NCBI GenBank assembly: GCA_001600635.1
Contig: BCKL01000016.1
Location: 1-64,000 of the forward strand
Direction of reading: 5' to 3'
Length of the DNA stretch: 64,000 nucleotides
DNA from: Leucosporidium creatinivorum
Lineage: Eukaryota > Basidiomycota > Microbotryomycetes > Leucosporidiales > Leucosporidiaceae
The translations under genes and the position numbers were made by a program. This document shows, piece after piece, positions 1-12,136 of the stretch; position 1 is the first letter of the stretch, and each line of letters starts with the position of its first letter. The notes below the pieces were generated by a model. That model was not told the origin of the DNA. It worked only from the letters and a program-made list of their open reading frames with translations, and searched no databases.

Positions 1-277
1 TGCAAGTAAGCAGTACCCTGTCTGGACTGCAGCCTACACCTCACGACGCTGCTCTACGCTGTGCAATTCCCTCTCTACGCCTGGCAAGACGCGCGACCCA
101 AGCTGGTTGAAGTCGAACGCTCACCTCGCTACACACTTCGACTCGCCTACAGCGGCTGCTCCAACCTGGTAACATTACGGAACACTTCCTCCGCTACATC
201 TACAGCTAGATACCGCTCTTCTTGGACTCGGGCGCTCCGGACTCGCACCTCACGCGTTTCGCTCTCTGCCTGAGGTC
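1..277. other. Left-edge noncoding stretch upstream of the TBC gene
   Basis: I see no gene here. The stretch is CT-rich and precedes the short first coding exon of the TBC gene at 278, so it most likely holds that gene's promoter and 5' UTR, possibly with the end of a gene cut by the window edge. No domain or convincing reading frame was recognised. Confidence 0.4.
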
Positions 278-3200
278 ATGCATCGCCAACGGTGAGCAGC
301 AGCAGCTCCATACGAATCAGCGCAAGCTCACATGTATCCCTGTGCAGGCTGGCTCACTTCGAGCACCTCCTTCGACCGGCTGGAGAGGGAAACGCGGCGA
401 CGTCAGAGCATGAGGAGCTTCGAGGGACTAGGGAGGAGCTGAGAGAGCTGTGCTTGGGTGGTGAGTTCATTTCTATATAACAATCGACCGTCTCGTGCTG
501 CTCCTGCTCGAGTAGACGAGCTCGCAGCCTCACTTCGCGTGAAGGGCGGCGGAGCAGCAGCAGCAGGCGACGAATAGACGTTCAATCAGCTACAGCTCGC
601 ACAGAACAGCAGCTGATCTCTTTCCATTATTATCAACAGGCATCCCCGACCACCCTCCTTACCTTCGTCCGTCCGCCTACCGAACGCTACTCAACCTCCC
701 CTCTCCTTCAACCCTCCTCGACCAGTACACCGCCTTTGTGGAGGAAGTCTCTCGCCGGGTCTCGGAAGCTCCTCCTCCAACACCCAACGAGCGACCTTCA
801 CCGCAGGATAAGCTCCTTCGCGAGATTGAGCGGGACGTTGAGAGGACGTTCGGCGGACTGGCATTCTTCGGCGGAGCACCTGGACACGCTGGAGCAGAGA
901 AAGAGGACCCACTGTGGGCAAGGATCGCGCTGCTGGATGCTGTAGACGAAGCCAAAGCTCGCAGCCTCGCCGAATTCTCCGACTTGCCCACCTCTCCTCC
1001 CGCCGACTCGGAGCCCAGTCCTCCTTCCCCTCGTCCTCGCACCCGCCGGCAAGCTCTCCTTCGCCCCCTCTTCATCTATGCTACCCTCAACCCAGGCCTG
1101 AGCTACGTTCAAGGCATGAAATCGCTCGTCGCCGTCTTCTCGTGGATCTTCTCGGCCGACAGGATCTCTTCGATGGAAGCAGAGGCCAAAGCCTTCTTCG
1201 CACTCGGCGCAATACTCTCCCAACTCCGCGACCTCTACGTACCCTCCCTCGACTCGACTTCCTCCCCTCGCAACTCGCTCATCGGATCGCCCGCCCCGAC
1301 TGGACTCGGCGCGACTCTCGCTCGCTTCACGTCCCTCCTCACTTGGCTCGACCCTGCCGTCGCAGATCGATTGGAGTCCAAGGAGATCGACCCAGCGCTC
1401 TACTGCTTCCGTTGGATTACGACACTCTTCGCCAACGAGTTCGAGCTACCGGATCTCGTTCGTGTTTGGGAGTGAGTCGCGCCGAGTCCTCTTCTGGTTG
1501 AGCAAGTCGCTGATTCTCTCTGCCCTGCAGTCGCATCTTCTCGCTGTACCCTTCGGAGGCGGAACCAGCAGCTGGGGAGGCCCTCTCGCCCGTGCTCGGA
1601 CATCTAATCGACATCTCTCTCGCCATGGTCCTCATGGAACGGCCCACCATCATTTCCCCTTACTCGGTGAGTTTTTTGCGTTGCCGAGAAGCGCTCACCG
1701 CTGACTATCTCGCTACAGACCTTCCCCAAGATCATCGCTCGACTCCAAGATCCACAAATTGACGGCGAGCAAGTCGACAAGCTACTCGGCATCGCATGGG
1801 AGATTCGGGAACGACGCCTCGGCAAGGCCAAGCGAGTCAGCGCACCCGAAGGAGCTGCCAACTGGCGCTCGGCGGCCAACAAGTGGGCGGCAGCAGCTCA
1901 GACGGCCGCCTCGAACGCATCAGCCAGCCCCGCCGCATCCTCCATTCGCTCTCGCTTCTTCTCGACGCCCACCACTCCCACTCGCTCTGCCGCCGCGGCC
2001 GCCGAGTTCGAGCTGGACGATACCGCCTCGCAGGCCGACTCGGAAGCCTCGACCTCCGGCACTCCTCTCTTCGCTTCGAAGGGTCAGCGCATCGGCAACA
2101 TCGCCGAGGAGGTCACCACTATCGACGGCAAGGTCCTCCCGCCACCGCCAGCTCGCATCGACGAGCAAGTCACCCTCGCCGAACTCATCGAAGCCGAGAT
2201 GCCCAAGGACGACGACGAGGACAGCTACGAGTACGACGAGGAGGAAGCGCCGACGCTCAAGGAGCGCGCGGCGACCGGCTGGGGAGGACTGAAGAGCTCG
2301 CTTTCGCGTCTCGCCGCCTCGGACGCCGCCGCCTCGCTTCAAAAGCGCCAAACCAACCTCGCCATTCAAGCGCAGATCCTTCGCGACCAGCTCACCGAGC
2401 AAGCTCCCGACCGCATCGCCAAGCTGAAGGAGACGGTCTCGGGCGCCAGCGGACGTCTCATGGCATCGGGACATGCTGAGCGAGGCGCTCGTCGAGACGG
2501 CAGCCCTTCGGAGACGCCCTTCACCCCTCCGCGCTTTGGAGACCGCCGGCCTACCTCGCCTGCGCCCTTCACTCACGAGGGAGCGCCAGCGATGGAGAAG
2601 AGCTGGAGTGGAGGAGGACCCCGCCCGCTGCTGCTGAGCGGATCGGTCAGGAGAGCTTCCAACGCTTCGAATCCCGAGACCTCGCCTCCCGGCTCAAGGC
2701 GCACTTCGGGCGCTTTCCGGTCACCCTCCATCTCTCCTACTTTCGTTCGACCAACTCTCCCTCCTCTCAACGACCTCCCCGTTCCCATCGGCTCCCTCGC
2801 GAGGAGCACTTCGCGCGGATCGCATGGTCGGTCCGCCTCGAGCTTCAGCCCGGGCTCAGCTTTGACACACTCCCCCCATGCTCGCTCAGCTTCGACAAAT
2901 CCTTCGTCTGCCACAGCATACCCCTCCGACGACCTTCCCATCCACTCGCTTCGTCTCCACTCGCCCGTCGGATCCCCCAGCGCCGAGTCGCCAGCTGCTC
3001 GTCTGCGGCGGCCAATCGCTCGACATGCCGCCTCGTCCGAGTCGGCTGTACCAGCAGCAAATGGACGTGGATGGACCCTCTCCGACGCTCCCATCCGCCC
3101 TCCATCCTCCGAACCAGCTTTCGACCCTTCCTCTCTCACCGAGAGTCGACCGGCCTTTGCCTCCGCCACTCCTCCACCTCCTTCCGACTCGCCCATCTCC

Positions 3201-3908
3201 ACTCGCGAGGACGCCTTCCACTCGGCGGCCAACAGCTTACCCTCGACGCCGCCTGGCGAGGAGCAAGCTGAGACGGATCACCCTGCGCCGAACGGAAACG
3301 GAGTGGACGACTCGGTGCGCAACATGTTTGCCAACGCCGACAATCACCAAGTCAGCGATTTGGTTCGCGATATGTTTGCTCATACCGACCACTCGCCTGA
3401 GACGCCCATCAAGGCCCTTCCTCCTCGCGCCTCTTCCCTAGCCGAGTCGAGTCCGTCCACTTCTCCTCCTCCTCGCCAATCCTCTCTCGCCTCTCGAGAC
3501 CTCTCCATCTCGACTTCCTCTTTTCCCTCCTCTTCGCCCACCATCGACGAAGACACACCTCTCAGCGCCGCCGCGAACGATTCGCCCATCGCGCCAACTC
3601 GGAGCAAGATCGTTCGGCGACCAGGAGCCCTCAAGAAACGCACCTCCGGCCGAGGAAGTATCGGCGGCTCTCTCGACTTGAGCGCTGCTGATCGGCGGTC
3701 AGTGAGCGACTTCCTTGTTGGCGGAGGACCGCGAGGAGGAAGCGAGGACGGCGGCGAGGGGATGAGCAGGAGGGGCTCGGCTCGCAGTAAGCGGACAAGC
3801 GTAGGGAGCCAGTTTACGACGGGGAGGCAGTCGGTCGTGGGGTGGGATGAGGAGGATCTTTTGAACGCCTATGGGGAGGAGGAGGGCGAGGAGGTTCTGT
3901 CGAAGTGA
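278..3908 (+). CDS. TBC-domain Rab GTPase-activating protein (TBC1D13-like)
   Basis: Likely accelerates GTP hydrolysis on a Rab GTPase in membrane traffic. Five exons: 278-291, 348-460, 640-1471, 1531-1666 and 1719-3908, 1094 aa. The first coding exon is only 14 nt (MHRQ plus two bases). Residues about 5-43 (RLAHFEHLL...LRELCLGGIPD) match the start of TBC1D13-type proteins. The TBC domain runs to about residue 360 and has both catalytic fingers: I105-x2-D108-x2-R111 and Y198-V-Q200. A charged stretch (about 500-590) with possible coiled coil follows, then a Ser/Pro-rich disordered tail of about 450 residues ending in an acidic patch. The start is the ATG at 278, because it splices in frame onto the conserved N-terminus. 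The Rab substrate cannot be told from sequence. Family assignment is firm; the TBC1D13 subtype is moderately sure. Confidence 0.92.
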
Positions 3909-4033
3909 GGTGGTCGTTGCTTATCTGCCCCTATGTATAGAGCTTGGCAAGAAGGACACTTGGTTTTGCAGTATCTCTCGGCGACTCGAGCAAGCTCGAG
4001 CGTAGGCGAAGAAGGAGGAGAAGCCGAATAATG

Positions 4034-5071
4034 TTACAGAGCGTCCTTCGGCGTAGATCCATCATCGTCCGTTTCGCTCTCCTCCAGCTCGTCAAACAGC
4101 GTATGCCGCACGCCCACCCACGTCTTCTGCACCTCGGCTAATCTTGGTAGCAGCTCCTGCGAAGCGGCGAGGCGAAAGGGTCAGCTTGCGGCGTTGGCTC
4201 GGCGCCGAGCATCTCGACTCACTGGGAAACCTATCCTGAGCTTAGCTGCCCCCTTGGCCTCATTCTGGATGATGACGAGGTAGTAGATGATCTGCCAGCC
4301 CGAGATACCCTCGTTGATGACCACGTCCGAGATGGAGGAGAGGGGGAGGAAGAGCCGAGAGGTCGAGAGTGGGATTCGTCGTGGTGGTGCGGAAGAGAAG
4401 GGGAGAGCGAGGACTACGCCTCGAGTGGTAGAGAGTTGTAGGCCGAGACCACGAATGGCGAGGATGGATTCTGGCGACGGAGAAGGGAGCGGGGAGGAGG
4501 GCAGGTCAGCGAGAGCTCTGAGCAGCGCTGAGCGGTGATGGTACGCGATAGGCAGGTCCTTGTGACTACGTTGAGCTCCCGTAGCAGCTGTCAGGATGCA
4601 CGCTGCACTTGAACGTCGCGAGCGGAGCTCGGCAGCGGCTTGCCCTCCTCGAGGTCGTCTCCGGCTTCTCCCTGCGCTCCTCTGCAAGCCTACAGAGGCA
4701 CAGCCAGGCTTCAAGCGTTCGGCACTGCTCCCCCTACTGCTGTAGCCCTCTTCGCCTGCTCGACCTCGCTCAACAAGACGCGTGCACCGTCGCTCACTCA
4801 CCTTCCAGCACCACACCCGTCTTTGCACGACTCCAAAGCCCTCCCAGCACCAGCCCAGCCCACGTCCAGTAGCCCTGTAGATGCAAAGCATGGTCAGCCT
4901 CGGTCCCAGCGCGCGAGAACAGCGAGACGAGCGACTGACGCCCGAGAGAGTCGAGTAGACGATGCAGCAGAGTAGGATCAAGTCAAAGAGAGGTGAAGCT
5001 GTTGCTGGTGATTGTACGGCGAAGGTCGATGTGGTGCTCGAAGGGGCGCACACGACCAGGCGACAAGGCAT
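4034..5071 (-). CDS. PIGH/GPI15: PIG-H subunit of GPI N-acetylglucosaminyltransferase
   Basis: Subunit of the ER complex that transfers GlcNAc to phosphatidylinositol, the first step of GPI-anchor synthesis. Exons on the minus strand: 5071-4940, 4874-4802, 4470-4223 and 4156-4034, giving 191 aa, close to the usual family length. Two hydrophobic segments (SPLFDLILLCCIVYST and YWTWAGLVLGGLW) form the expected hairpin. The hallmark block follows: ESILAIRGLGLQLSTT, then ISDVVINEGISGWQIIYYLVII and a basic C-terminal helix. Intron 2 is 331 nt, much longer than its neighbours. It cleanly joins GVVLE to ESILAIRG, so I treat all of it as intron. The gene is convergent with the TBC gene, with only 125 bp between the stop codons. 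Confidence 0.93.
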
Positions 5072-5577
5072 CAATTGGACGGGAGAGCAAGAGTGAGTCG
5101 GGCGCCGCTGAGCTGGGATTAGGTCGAGGGCTAAGGGTTGATTAGAAGCGAGTGCAATTGCTAATCGTAGTCTGTAGGGTGCCGGCGATGTTGATGGGCC
5201 ACTGCGAGAAGCTCAGAAGCTTCTAATCAACTTTGAGGAACGATCTGCTCGACGAACAAGCAACGCCGAAGCTCAACACTCATCGCCGAAGCTCGTACTC
5301 GCTCGTTTCGAAGTCTCTCAGCGTCTGGCAGGTTCTTCAGGTTATCGAGTGCACTACATATAAGCTACTGATGTCCCGTTTGACCCCCAGTACTCATCTC
5401 TCAGCCCTTCCAACCGCTTTCACCTCCACCAAACCATCGCCGAGCGCTGAGCGGGCACTGAACGCGCGAATTCGAGGTTGAAGGGGAGTAGAGGGCAAGG
5501 CTAGACCTGCGAAGGCGCTTCTAGGAGTCAGCGTCTATCTTCGCGCTCCAAACAGTCCAACTCACTGCCAACGCAAG
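5072..5577. other. Intergenic, no gene seen
   Basis: This 506-bp stretch lies between the start of PIG-H (minus) and the 3' end of the first BTB-CxxC gene. It carries an AT-richer patch (catataag near 5,358) and scattered TCGGCG-type words. No conserved reading frame or structured RNA was recognised. Confidence 0.4.
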
Positions 5578-6472
5578 CTACGAGAACGAGCTCGGCGCCG
5601 ACTCCCACCGCTGTTTCACCGCCAACTTCCAGGGTTCGAACGCGCGATCGCAGTCCTCGCACATGCGGCGCTCCTTAATCTTCTCGGCGACGACTTTGCT
5701 CAGGCGACACAGTAAGCAGCCCGCCAGTTGGCCATCGCGAAGTAACTCGGCGGCCACCGCATCTCGAGTGTGGATGTAGAGATGCTTAGAGCCGGCTTTG
5801 CACTCCCAAGACCAGGAGCTGGGCGAGACGATACTGATTCCGGTGAATACGGTCTGACGTAGATGTTCCAGCCGAGCGAGCCGAAGGTTCTCCTGCGCCG
5901 AGGTGAAGGTCAGCTCGCTTTGGCGTGCTCGCCCCAAGTCGACATACAAGATGCTCTTGACCGGCGGTAGAACAATCCACCTCTCCAAATTGTATCTTCC
6001 CAGGCTGAGTAGCACCGTGAACGACGTTGAGGCCTGCACGTCCATGAGCGGGCGAGCGCGGAGGGTTGCTGCGAAGGCGAAAGTGATGAGCCGAGCATCG
6101 GCTTTATTGGCCGCCACCAGGCGCCTGTATGCAGATGAGTCGGCGAAGGTACACACACTATTGGAGTCCTCTCACTAACCAGCAGATATTCTCCAGTCGG
6201 CTGAGAACGAGGGGCATATCGTATTTGTCGGCAATTCGAGCCAAACGAAGCCAATCGTCTCCTTGGGCGGTAAAGTCCTCTTGACGGAGGATAGCAGCCA
6301 TGCGAGCCATATCCTCTTGAGACTCGGCAATCGTGCAGTCCTTCCCGCTGGCGCCATCGAGCATGCCAGCGAAAACGGTCGAGTTGGCGCTGAGCAGCTC
6401 TTTGTCGAAGGTGACCTTGGCGCCGTCAGAGCAGAGGAGGTCGATAGTGCCGGTGAGATTGCTCTTGGTCAT
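5578..6472 (-). CDS. BTB-CxxC family protein, member A
   Basis: Member of the seven-gene family in this window (see findings). Exons 6472-6180, 6124-5944 and 5892-5578 give 262 aa. Residues about 10-97 are a BTB/POZ-like fold (GTIDLLCSDGAKVTFDKELLSANSTVFAGML...DKYDMPLVLSRLENICW). Intron 1 splits the Trp codon after TG, as in every member, and intron 2 is phase 0. Exon 3 opens with ENLRLARLEHLRQ, the family's Leu/Arg block, and ends with MCEDC, then QRWESAPSSFS, matching the C-x2-C...W-x2-AP signature. The donor of intron 1 is gttagt and of intron 2 gtcgac, both weaker than usual. Role unknown; BTB domains usually mediate dimerisation or Cullin-3 binding, so an adaptor function is an inference. 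Confidence 0.8.
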
Positions 6473-6980
6473 TCCGCGAAATCGAGTAACGACGAGACAG
6501 CGAGGGTAGCGTAGGAGGGAGAGAGTCGAGCGAGTGGCTGGCGCTTTATGAGCTCGTCGAGCTCTCGGAGCCTGCGCCGGTAGGGGCGTGAGCGGCCTCA
6601 CATGCCCCTCGACGAGTCGAATGAAAGTTAACTTCTCCGCGACAATCCGAAGAGGGGTCAAGTCGACAGTCAAAGAGCAAAGCCGAAGGCTTTCCTCATC
6701 GCCGAAGCTCAAGTCTTCTCACTTTTCTCTCGCAGGGTCAGTACTCTTGGGATACTTGAAGTACCACGAACCGCAGATAAAGAACTACCAAATCTCCTCG
6801 CGCCGTGCAATACCCTCCTCGCTCCCCTCCGGCTCACTCCCACTCCTTCGGATCATCGCCGAGCGCCGAGAATGATCGAAACGTGCTGAGAAGTGTAACG
6901 AGCGGTGGAGTGAATACAAGTTAAGGACTGCTCATTGTACTGAACGATGAATGGGCGAGCTCACTCGCCTACAGCACCAC
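6473..6980. other. Intergenic between tandem BTB-CxxC genes
   Basis: This 508-bp spacer separates the start of member A from the stop of member B, both on the minus strand. It should carry the promoter of member A and the 3' UTR of member B. No other gene or repeat was recognised. Confidence 0.4.
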
Positions 6981-7932
6981 TCAAAACCCCGTTGGCGCGT
7001 CCTTCCAAAGCCGCCGAAACTCCGCCCGCCATCCCTCGACGGCCCAGATGCAAAGCTGGCACAGCTGATTGTCGTCCACCGAGTTGTTGTGCTCGTTAAG
7101 GAGGTCGAGGAGGAGGTAATCCTGACAGCCCAGCAGCTTGCCTGGCTTGAGCATGGCGTGGGTGACCGCGCTCCGAAAGCTGTCGAAGAGGTGTTTCTTG
7201 GCCTTCTTGCAGCCGGCGTCGAGCTTGTCGTCGGCCCAAGGATTGTCGTCACTGCTGTATAAACATGTCGCCAGGTGCTCGCGACGATCACGACGGAGGT
7301 TGTTCTGCGCCGAGGGTGAGAAGGTCAGCTCGTTCGGTCTAGCTCGGCGCAGCTTCGATGAGCTCACTACATGATGTTGACCGGCAGGACAGCACTGGAC
7401 TGTTCCAAAGTCGATCTTCCCCTTCTGATCCACGCCGTGTATTACGTTGATGGCTGCAGCGCTGTGAAGAGTTGGGCACTCGAGCTCCCAGGCGAGTGCG
7501 AAAGTGCTCAGCTCGGTGCCCGGCGTCTTGGTCGCTACCCGTTGCCTGTAAAGCCAACATGGCCGTCAGCTTGACCAAGGAAGGGATATATCAGAGCACT
7601 ACATACCAGCAGTGAAGCAGCAGTATATTCCTCACGCCGCCAACTTCGAAACGGCGCGCGAGCTCCGCCAGACGAAGTTGGTCGTCGTGGTCGGCGGGCG
7701 GTTTGGCGTCGACAGCCATGGCGTCGAAGAGCAGCTGTAGTTCAGCTTTATTTGCGTCGACTTTGAGGGAGCGGGCCCTGCCATCGTGCAGCAGTCTGGC
7801 GAAGGCGGTCGAGTGGAGGAGCAGCTGTCTGTCGACTTTGAGGACGATGTCGTCGGAGCAGAAGACGGAGATGGGTGCAGTGAAGCTGTGGAGGCTACTC
7901 TCGTACTCCTCGAGCTGCTGCTCTGGGAGCAT
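6981..7932 (-). CDS. BTB-CxxC family protein, member B
   Basis: Exons 7932-7607, 7545-7371 and 7304-6981 give 274 aa. The N-terminal BTB-like domain reads FTAPISVFCSDDIVLKVDRQLLLHSTAFARLL...FEVGGVRNILLLHCW, with the Trp codon split by intron 1. Exon 2 carries the family's Ala-rich helix (LSTFALAWELECPTLHSAAAIN). Exon 3 begins NNLRRDRREHL and ends with LCQLC, then RRLWKDAPTGF, matching C-x2-C...W-x2-AP. The 3' end of intron 2 (gctgaccttct...cggcgcag) closely resembles that of member A, so the two look like a tandem duplication. I chose the ATG at 7932 because it gives the usual exon-1 length; an in-frame ATG at 8010 is possible. Function unknown. Confidence 0.78.
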
Positions 7933-8073
7933 GGCGAAGTCGAGTGGTGTGGAGCGGAGGCAAGGACGACCAGGCCAGACGAACGCGCTTCCGCCGAGCT
8001 CCGAGAGCAATCGCTCCAGCCGGGCGAAGAAATCAGCGAGCTCGGGATACTTACAGTCTCCAGACTAACACAT

Positions 8074-9772
8074 CTACACCTCCCAATACTCGCCCGCCAA
8101 CTGCACCAAATCGACCTTCTCGCCCGACCCACCCGAGTGCAACGCTCCCTCAATGATCGCCAAATCCCTCAAAGTAGCCCTCGGTCCACTCCTACTCTCG
8201 ACGAGCTTCCAACTCTCACTCCCCACGCCCTCCGTCAACGCCTCCCCAAACGCCTCAAACTCGTCTACAACGCCCTGGGAGGGGAGCTCAATGACCACCT
8301 CATGCGGCTCCCTCTCCTCCGGGTTGGTCGGCGGCGTCGTAAGGGTCAAGACCTGTGTCCTCCCCCACTCCACCGTCAGAGTACCCTTTGACCCTCTCAG
8401 CGTGTACTTGCGAGTCTGCGAGGCCTCGATGCCGAAGGAGATCTGGAACGTGCCGTTGAGGGTAGGGTCCGAGGTGGTGAGGATGCCGGCGAGGGTGTCA
8501 AAGGGCGCGAGGTGCTCTTTGATGAGCGCGCGAGTGGACGTGACGGTGGTGATGGGGTGAGGGAGCATGTGGCGAAGGCCGGCGACAAAGTGGACTCCGC
8601 CGTCGAGGAGGAAGCTGGAAGAGAAGCCATGAGAGTCAGCTCGATCTCCTCCAAGCGGAGAGCGAGAGAGCTCACCCTCCCTGGTAGTCGGGCTTGTTGC
8701 GCCACGAGGTAGCATGGTACTTGGAGTCGGGCTCGACGTAGCCAAAGAAGTCGAGGTTGAATGAGCGGATGGTGCCAATCTTGCCAGCAGCGACGAGCTC
8801 GCGAGCCTTGTTGTAGCCCGCCTCGTAAGGGTATTGCTCGGCGATGATCCTGTGCGAGTCACGAAGGGTTAGCTCGGCGCTTGCAGAAACGGGACCGAGG
8901 CGAGGGCACTCACCAAGTGATTCCCTTGGGCTTGTACTCCTTCTCGTACAGCTCGATCAGCCTCTTGCCCTCCTCAACGGTAGGAGCCACGGGTTTCTCC
9001 GAAATGACATTCTTGCCGGCCTTCCAAGCCTGCTCAATGATCCTCGGCTGAAGGGTGATGGGGAGAGCGAGCACAACGGTCTCGACGTCCTCGCGCTTGA
9101 GCAGGGCAGCGAGATCTCCCTTGGCGGCCGAGTCGTCGGCGTAGATGTCGACGGCGGATTTGATGGTAGGGTGGGACTTGGCGGCTTCAGAGAGCTCGGT
9201 CGCCGAGGAGAGGGAGCGAGAGTAGACGGCGAGGAGCTTGAGCGTGTCGGCAGCGGCGATGGCGGGAAGGTGCTGTGGGTGGTGGGTAGTCAGCGGTATG
9301 TTTCGGGCGAGGCAGCGGAGGTGATTGGACAGCACGGCTCCTCGAAATCAGCCGATCAGCCGCTCCATCTCGGCGAAGGAGCTCGCCAGTCAGGCGAAGG
9401 GACGAGCTCTGCTTCGGGTACGCTGTGTTGTCGGAGCTGAAGGAAGTCGATAACAGCAAGTCCGTGAAGCGGTACAGTCGCTCCTCAGCCTTCACTGCCC
9501 GCTCCCCTCAGCGTCGCTCACACTCGGTGGGCGAGCAGCAACTCGCAGCCATCGTCTACACACAAGTAGCACCGCCCGAGCACAGTCGAGCAGAGCGACC
9601 TAATGAGGTACGGCTCAACGAGCTGCTGATGCTCTCCCTCTTCACCTTCCCTCTCCCTAGCCGTCGCGATTTGACCCCACTCTGACGTCTGGCGCTGAAG
9701 TCAACTCACAGCGGTCTTAGCAAAGATACCAGCGCCCAAGAGGGCGATTCCATGAGGAGCTGTAGCGGCCAT
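8074..9772 (-). CDS. Gfo/Idh/MocA-family NAD(P)-dependent oxidoreductase
   Basis: Predicted cytosolic oxidoreductase acting on a sugar, polyol or dihydrodiol-type substrate; the substrate is not determinable here. Exons 9772-9710, 9272-8914, 8849-8676 and 8614-8074 give 378 aa, typical of the family. The Rossmann start is GIALLGAGIFAKTAHLPAI, with the first intron placed right after the glycine loop. The family lysine lies in the motif ISEKPVAPT. The C-terminal GFO/IDH domain has GFLLDGGVHFVAGLRHML, with the His-containing motif expected for this family. Intron 1 is 437 nt while introns 2 and 3 are 60-65 nt. The gene is divergent from the GT32 gene, with about 600 bp between. Confidence 0.92.
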
Positions 9773-10413
9773 TTCGAGTTGAAGTTAAGTGCGAGAAGAG
9801 GAGGGGAGAAGGGAAAGAGGCGAAGTTCGAAACTGGCCGAGAATGAACCGGTGGGCGCGGTGGGCAGCCTTGAGAGAGGATCTGTAGCAGAGCAGAAAGG
9901 GAGTTTTGTAGTCGAGTTGAGACTGCTGTGCAGAGGAGTGAGCGGTCAGAGGGAAAGGGAAAGAGAGAGATGAGCCAGCGGAGCTCCTAAAGATCCGATG
10001 CGGACGACGCGAAGCCCAAAGGCGGGTTCAACTCCGCTCTATTCGACTACTTTGCTACATCGACTGCAGCGATCTGATGGAGACTAGGAAACGACAACTT
10101 AGAGGACAGCGAGGTGTTAGGGATGTACTCAAGCGGATAGGGACCAGCTTCAAAGTGGGTAGAGCGCGCTGGTCTCAGCTGGCGATTTGAGGGACGAGTG
10201 AAGGTGGAAGGAGCACAAGAGACTGGCTCAGAGCCTCTCAAGACTGCTACATAGTTTGCTGAGCTGCAGCGAGGTGTCTTCGGCGTGTTTGAGCAGCAGA
10301 CACCTCGTCCTCGAGCTCTTCCCCTGCCCAGCGCCGAGCAGGAGTATCGCCATGCTGTCGGAACAGGCCCAGCTTCATCAGAACATATCTAACATCCTCT
10401 GCACCTCCTACAG
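9773..10413. other. Divergent promoter region; start of the GT32 gene unresolved
   Basis: This block of about 640 bp lies between the oxidoreductase (minus) and the GT32 gene (plus), so it should carry both promoters. A plausible intron (donor gtatcg at 10343, branch ctaac near 10389, acceptor at 10411-10413) leads into the GT32 reading frame, but I could not find an ATG that joins it in frame. The first coding exon of the GT32 gene is therefore probably hidden here. Confidence 0.45.
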
Positions 10414-11817
10414 CAACGACCACAGCGGCTACTCTTTCTCCTGGCCATCCCCATCCTCCTCTACTTCCTCCTCCTCCGCCCCTCCCCCGACCGAATCCCA
10501 TTCCACCACCCTCTCGGTCCAACATCCCCAACCTCCCTCTCCCATACTCCCCAAATCACCCCCTACGTGCATTACGTCTACGGCCTTTCCCCCAGCTTCG
10601 GCGGCCGCCCCTTCGCCTTCATGCAATACCTCTGCATGGTTTCCGCTCTGCGAGTCCTCAAACCCTCCATCATCTACTTCCACCACGTGTACGAGCCGAG
10701 TGGGTGGTATTGGGAGCAGTGGAAGCAGGCTGTCCGGGAGAGCGGGACGACCAAGTTGGAGTTGGTGAGGCAGAGGGATGTGACCGAGGTGTTTGGTAAT
10801 CCGGTGGAGCATTTTGCGCACAAGGCCGATGTGCTGCGATTGGAGGTGCTGAGGGACTATGGTGGGGTGTATCTTGATGTCGACGTATTGGTCATCAAGG
10901 GTGAGTTCAACTCTCTCTCGACCGCGCTCGGTTCTTCGGTCTCGCTAAAAGGTGAGTAGAGCGCGAGCGAGGCTAACGCGATATCGCCCCGTCTCCTGTC
11001 GACAGACTTTGCTCCCCTCTATCGACACGAGATGGTCATGGCCATGGAATCACAGCCGAATCTCGACCCCAAACTCCCTCCCTCTGGGCTCTGCAACGCC
11101 ATCATGCTAAGCAAGCCGCACAGCTCCTTCATCGGTGCGCTCTAGCCTTACTTACAAAGGCTCGTCTCCATCCTTCGAGACAGCTCCATGCTGATTCCCT
11201 CTCTGCGCTGCGCCATCTCCCTTCTCGCATCGCAGACCGGTGGATCGACACCTACCGCACCTTCAGCAAGGACGTGTGGGCTCAGCACAGCGTCACTACC
11301 CCATGGGTTGGGATCTTCCCACTCAACCGCACTCGAGTGCCGCTGACCCAGCTGCCCCTCAACAGACCCTCGCCCAAGAGCACCCGACCGAGATCACCGT
11401 CTTGAACAAATTCGCCTTCTTCTGGCCCTTATGGTGAGCTTTCCCATCACCTCGTCCCGTCCCCTGCCTCTCCCTTTCCACCAACTAACCCTCTTCCCCC
11501 ACCTGAACAGGCACGACGACCACCTTCGCCTCGTCCACCGCGTGCCCTCCTCCTTCTCCTTCCACTCGCCCTCGCCGCTCGCTCCAACGAGGGACACTCA
11601 ATTCGCCTACCACCTCTGGGAGTCAGCCGAGTCCGCCGAGCGCTATCTCTCCCCCTACGATCCCGATCGGATCCACACGAGAGGAGTGAAAAGGGGAGAG
11701 GAGAGGGAGGAGGATGGAGCGAGCGATGAGAATGCTTTTAGCAGGGAGGGGAGGCAGTGGATCACTGCGAGGTTCAGGAGGGAGTGGAGGGAGGCGAGGG
11801 AGAGGGGTGAGGTGTAG
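10414..11817 (+). CDS. GT32-family glycosyltransferase (Och1/DXD type), type II membrane protein
   Basis: Probable Golgi enzyme adding a hexose to glycans or lipids. The model is 5'-partial: exons 10414-10900, 11006-11134, 11236-11306, 11366-11433 and 11511-11817. The first exon enters in phase 0 from an upstream intron and the start codon is unresolved. A signal-anchor (LLFLLAIPILLYFLLL) is followed by YVHYVYGLSPSFGGRPF. The nucleotide-sugar domain has the order HKADVLRLEVLRDYGGVYLDVDVLVIK, where D-V-D is the DXD metal-binding motif of the family. Later family blocks are AIMLSKPHSSFIDRWI, HSVTTPW and TVLNKFAFFWPLW, the last two separated by an intron. The C-terminus is charged. The donor sugar and acceptor are not known. 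Confidence 0.87.
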
Positions 11818-12136
11818 CCTAGTGTTTGAGGGGTGTAAGATATGCTCGTTTACAAGGCTTGAGAAGAAAGGCTTCGGCGAAAAGCCAAAATCGGCTCTCG
11901 GCTCTCGATGCTCGACGACAGCGCATGTCCAATGTTTAAGTATGATGCAGTGCAGTGCAGAGAAAAGCTATAGTAGTAGATCGTAGAGAGAAAAGAAGAA
12001 AGAAATGATGTAGTAACCCAAACGCTCGAAATGTCCATCCTCGGCGCTCCTCCCTCGACCCTCTCGCCTTCCTTCCCTTCGGCCCTCCTCTCCTCATATA
12101 CAGGCTCCACATCTCATCCCATCCTATATCAAATTT
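11818..12136. other. Convergent intergenic region
   Basis: This 319-bp spacer lies between the stops of the GT32 gene (plus) and the surface-protein gene (minus). It is AT-richer than its surroundings and contains short runs such as tgcagtgcagtgcag. It probably holds the two 3' UTRs. No gene was seen. Confidence 0.4.

Noticed and set aside
4181-5074. Single uninterrupted frame of 297 codons over PIG-H
   Set aside because: Reading through gives nonsense between the two conserved blocks; removing introns gives the exact PIG-H sequence and length.
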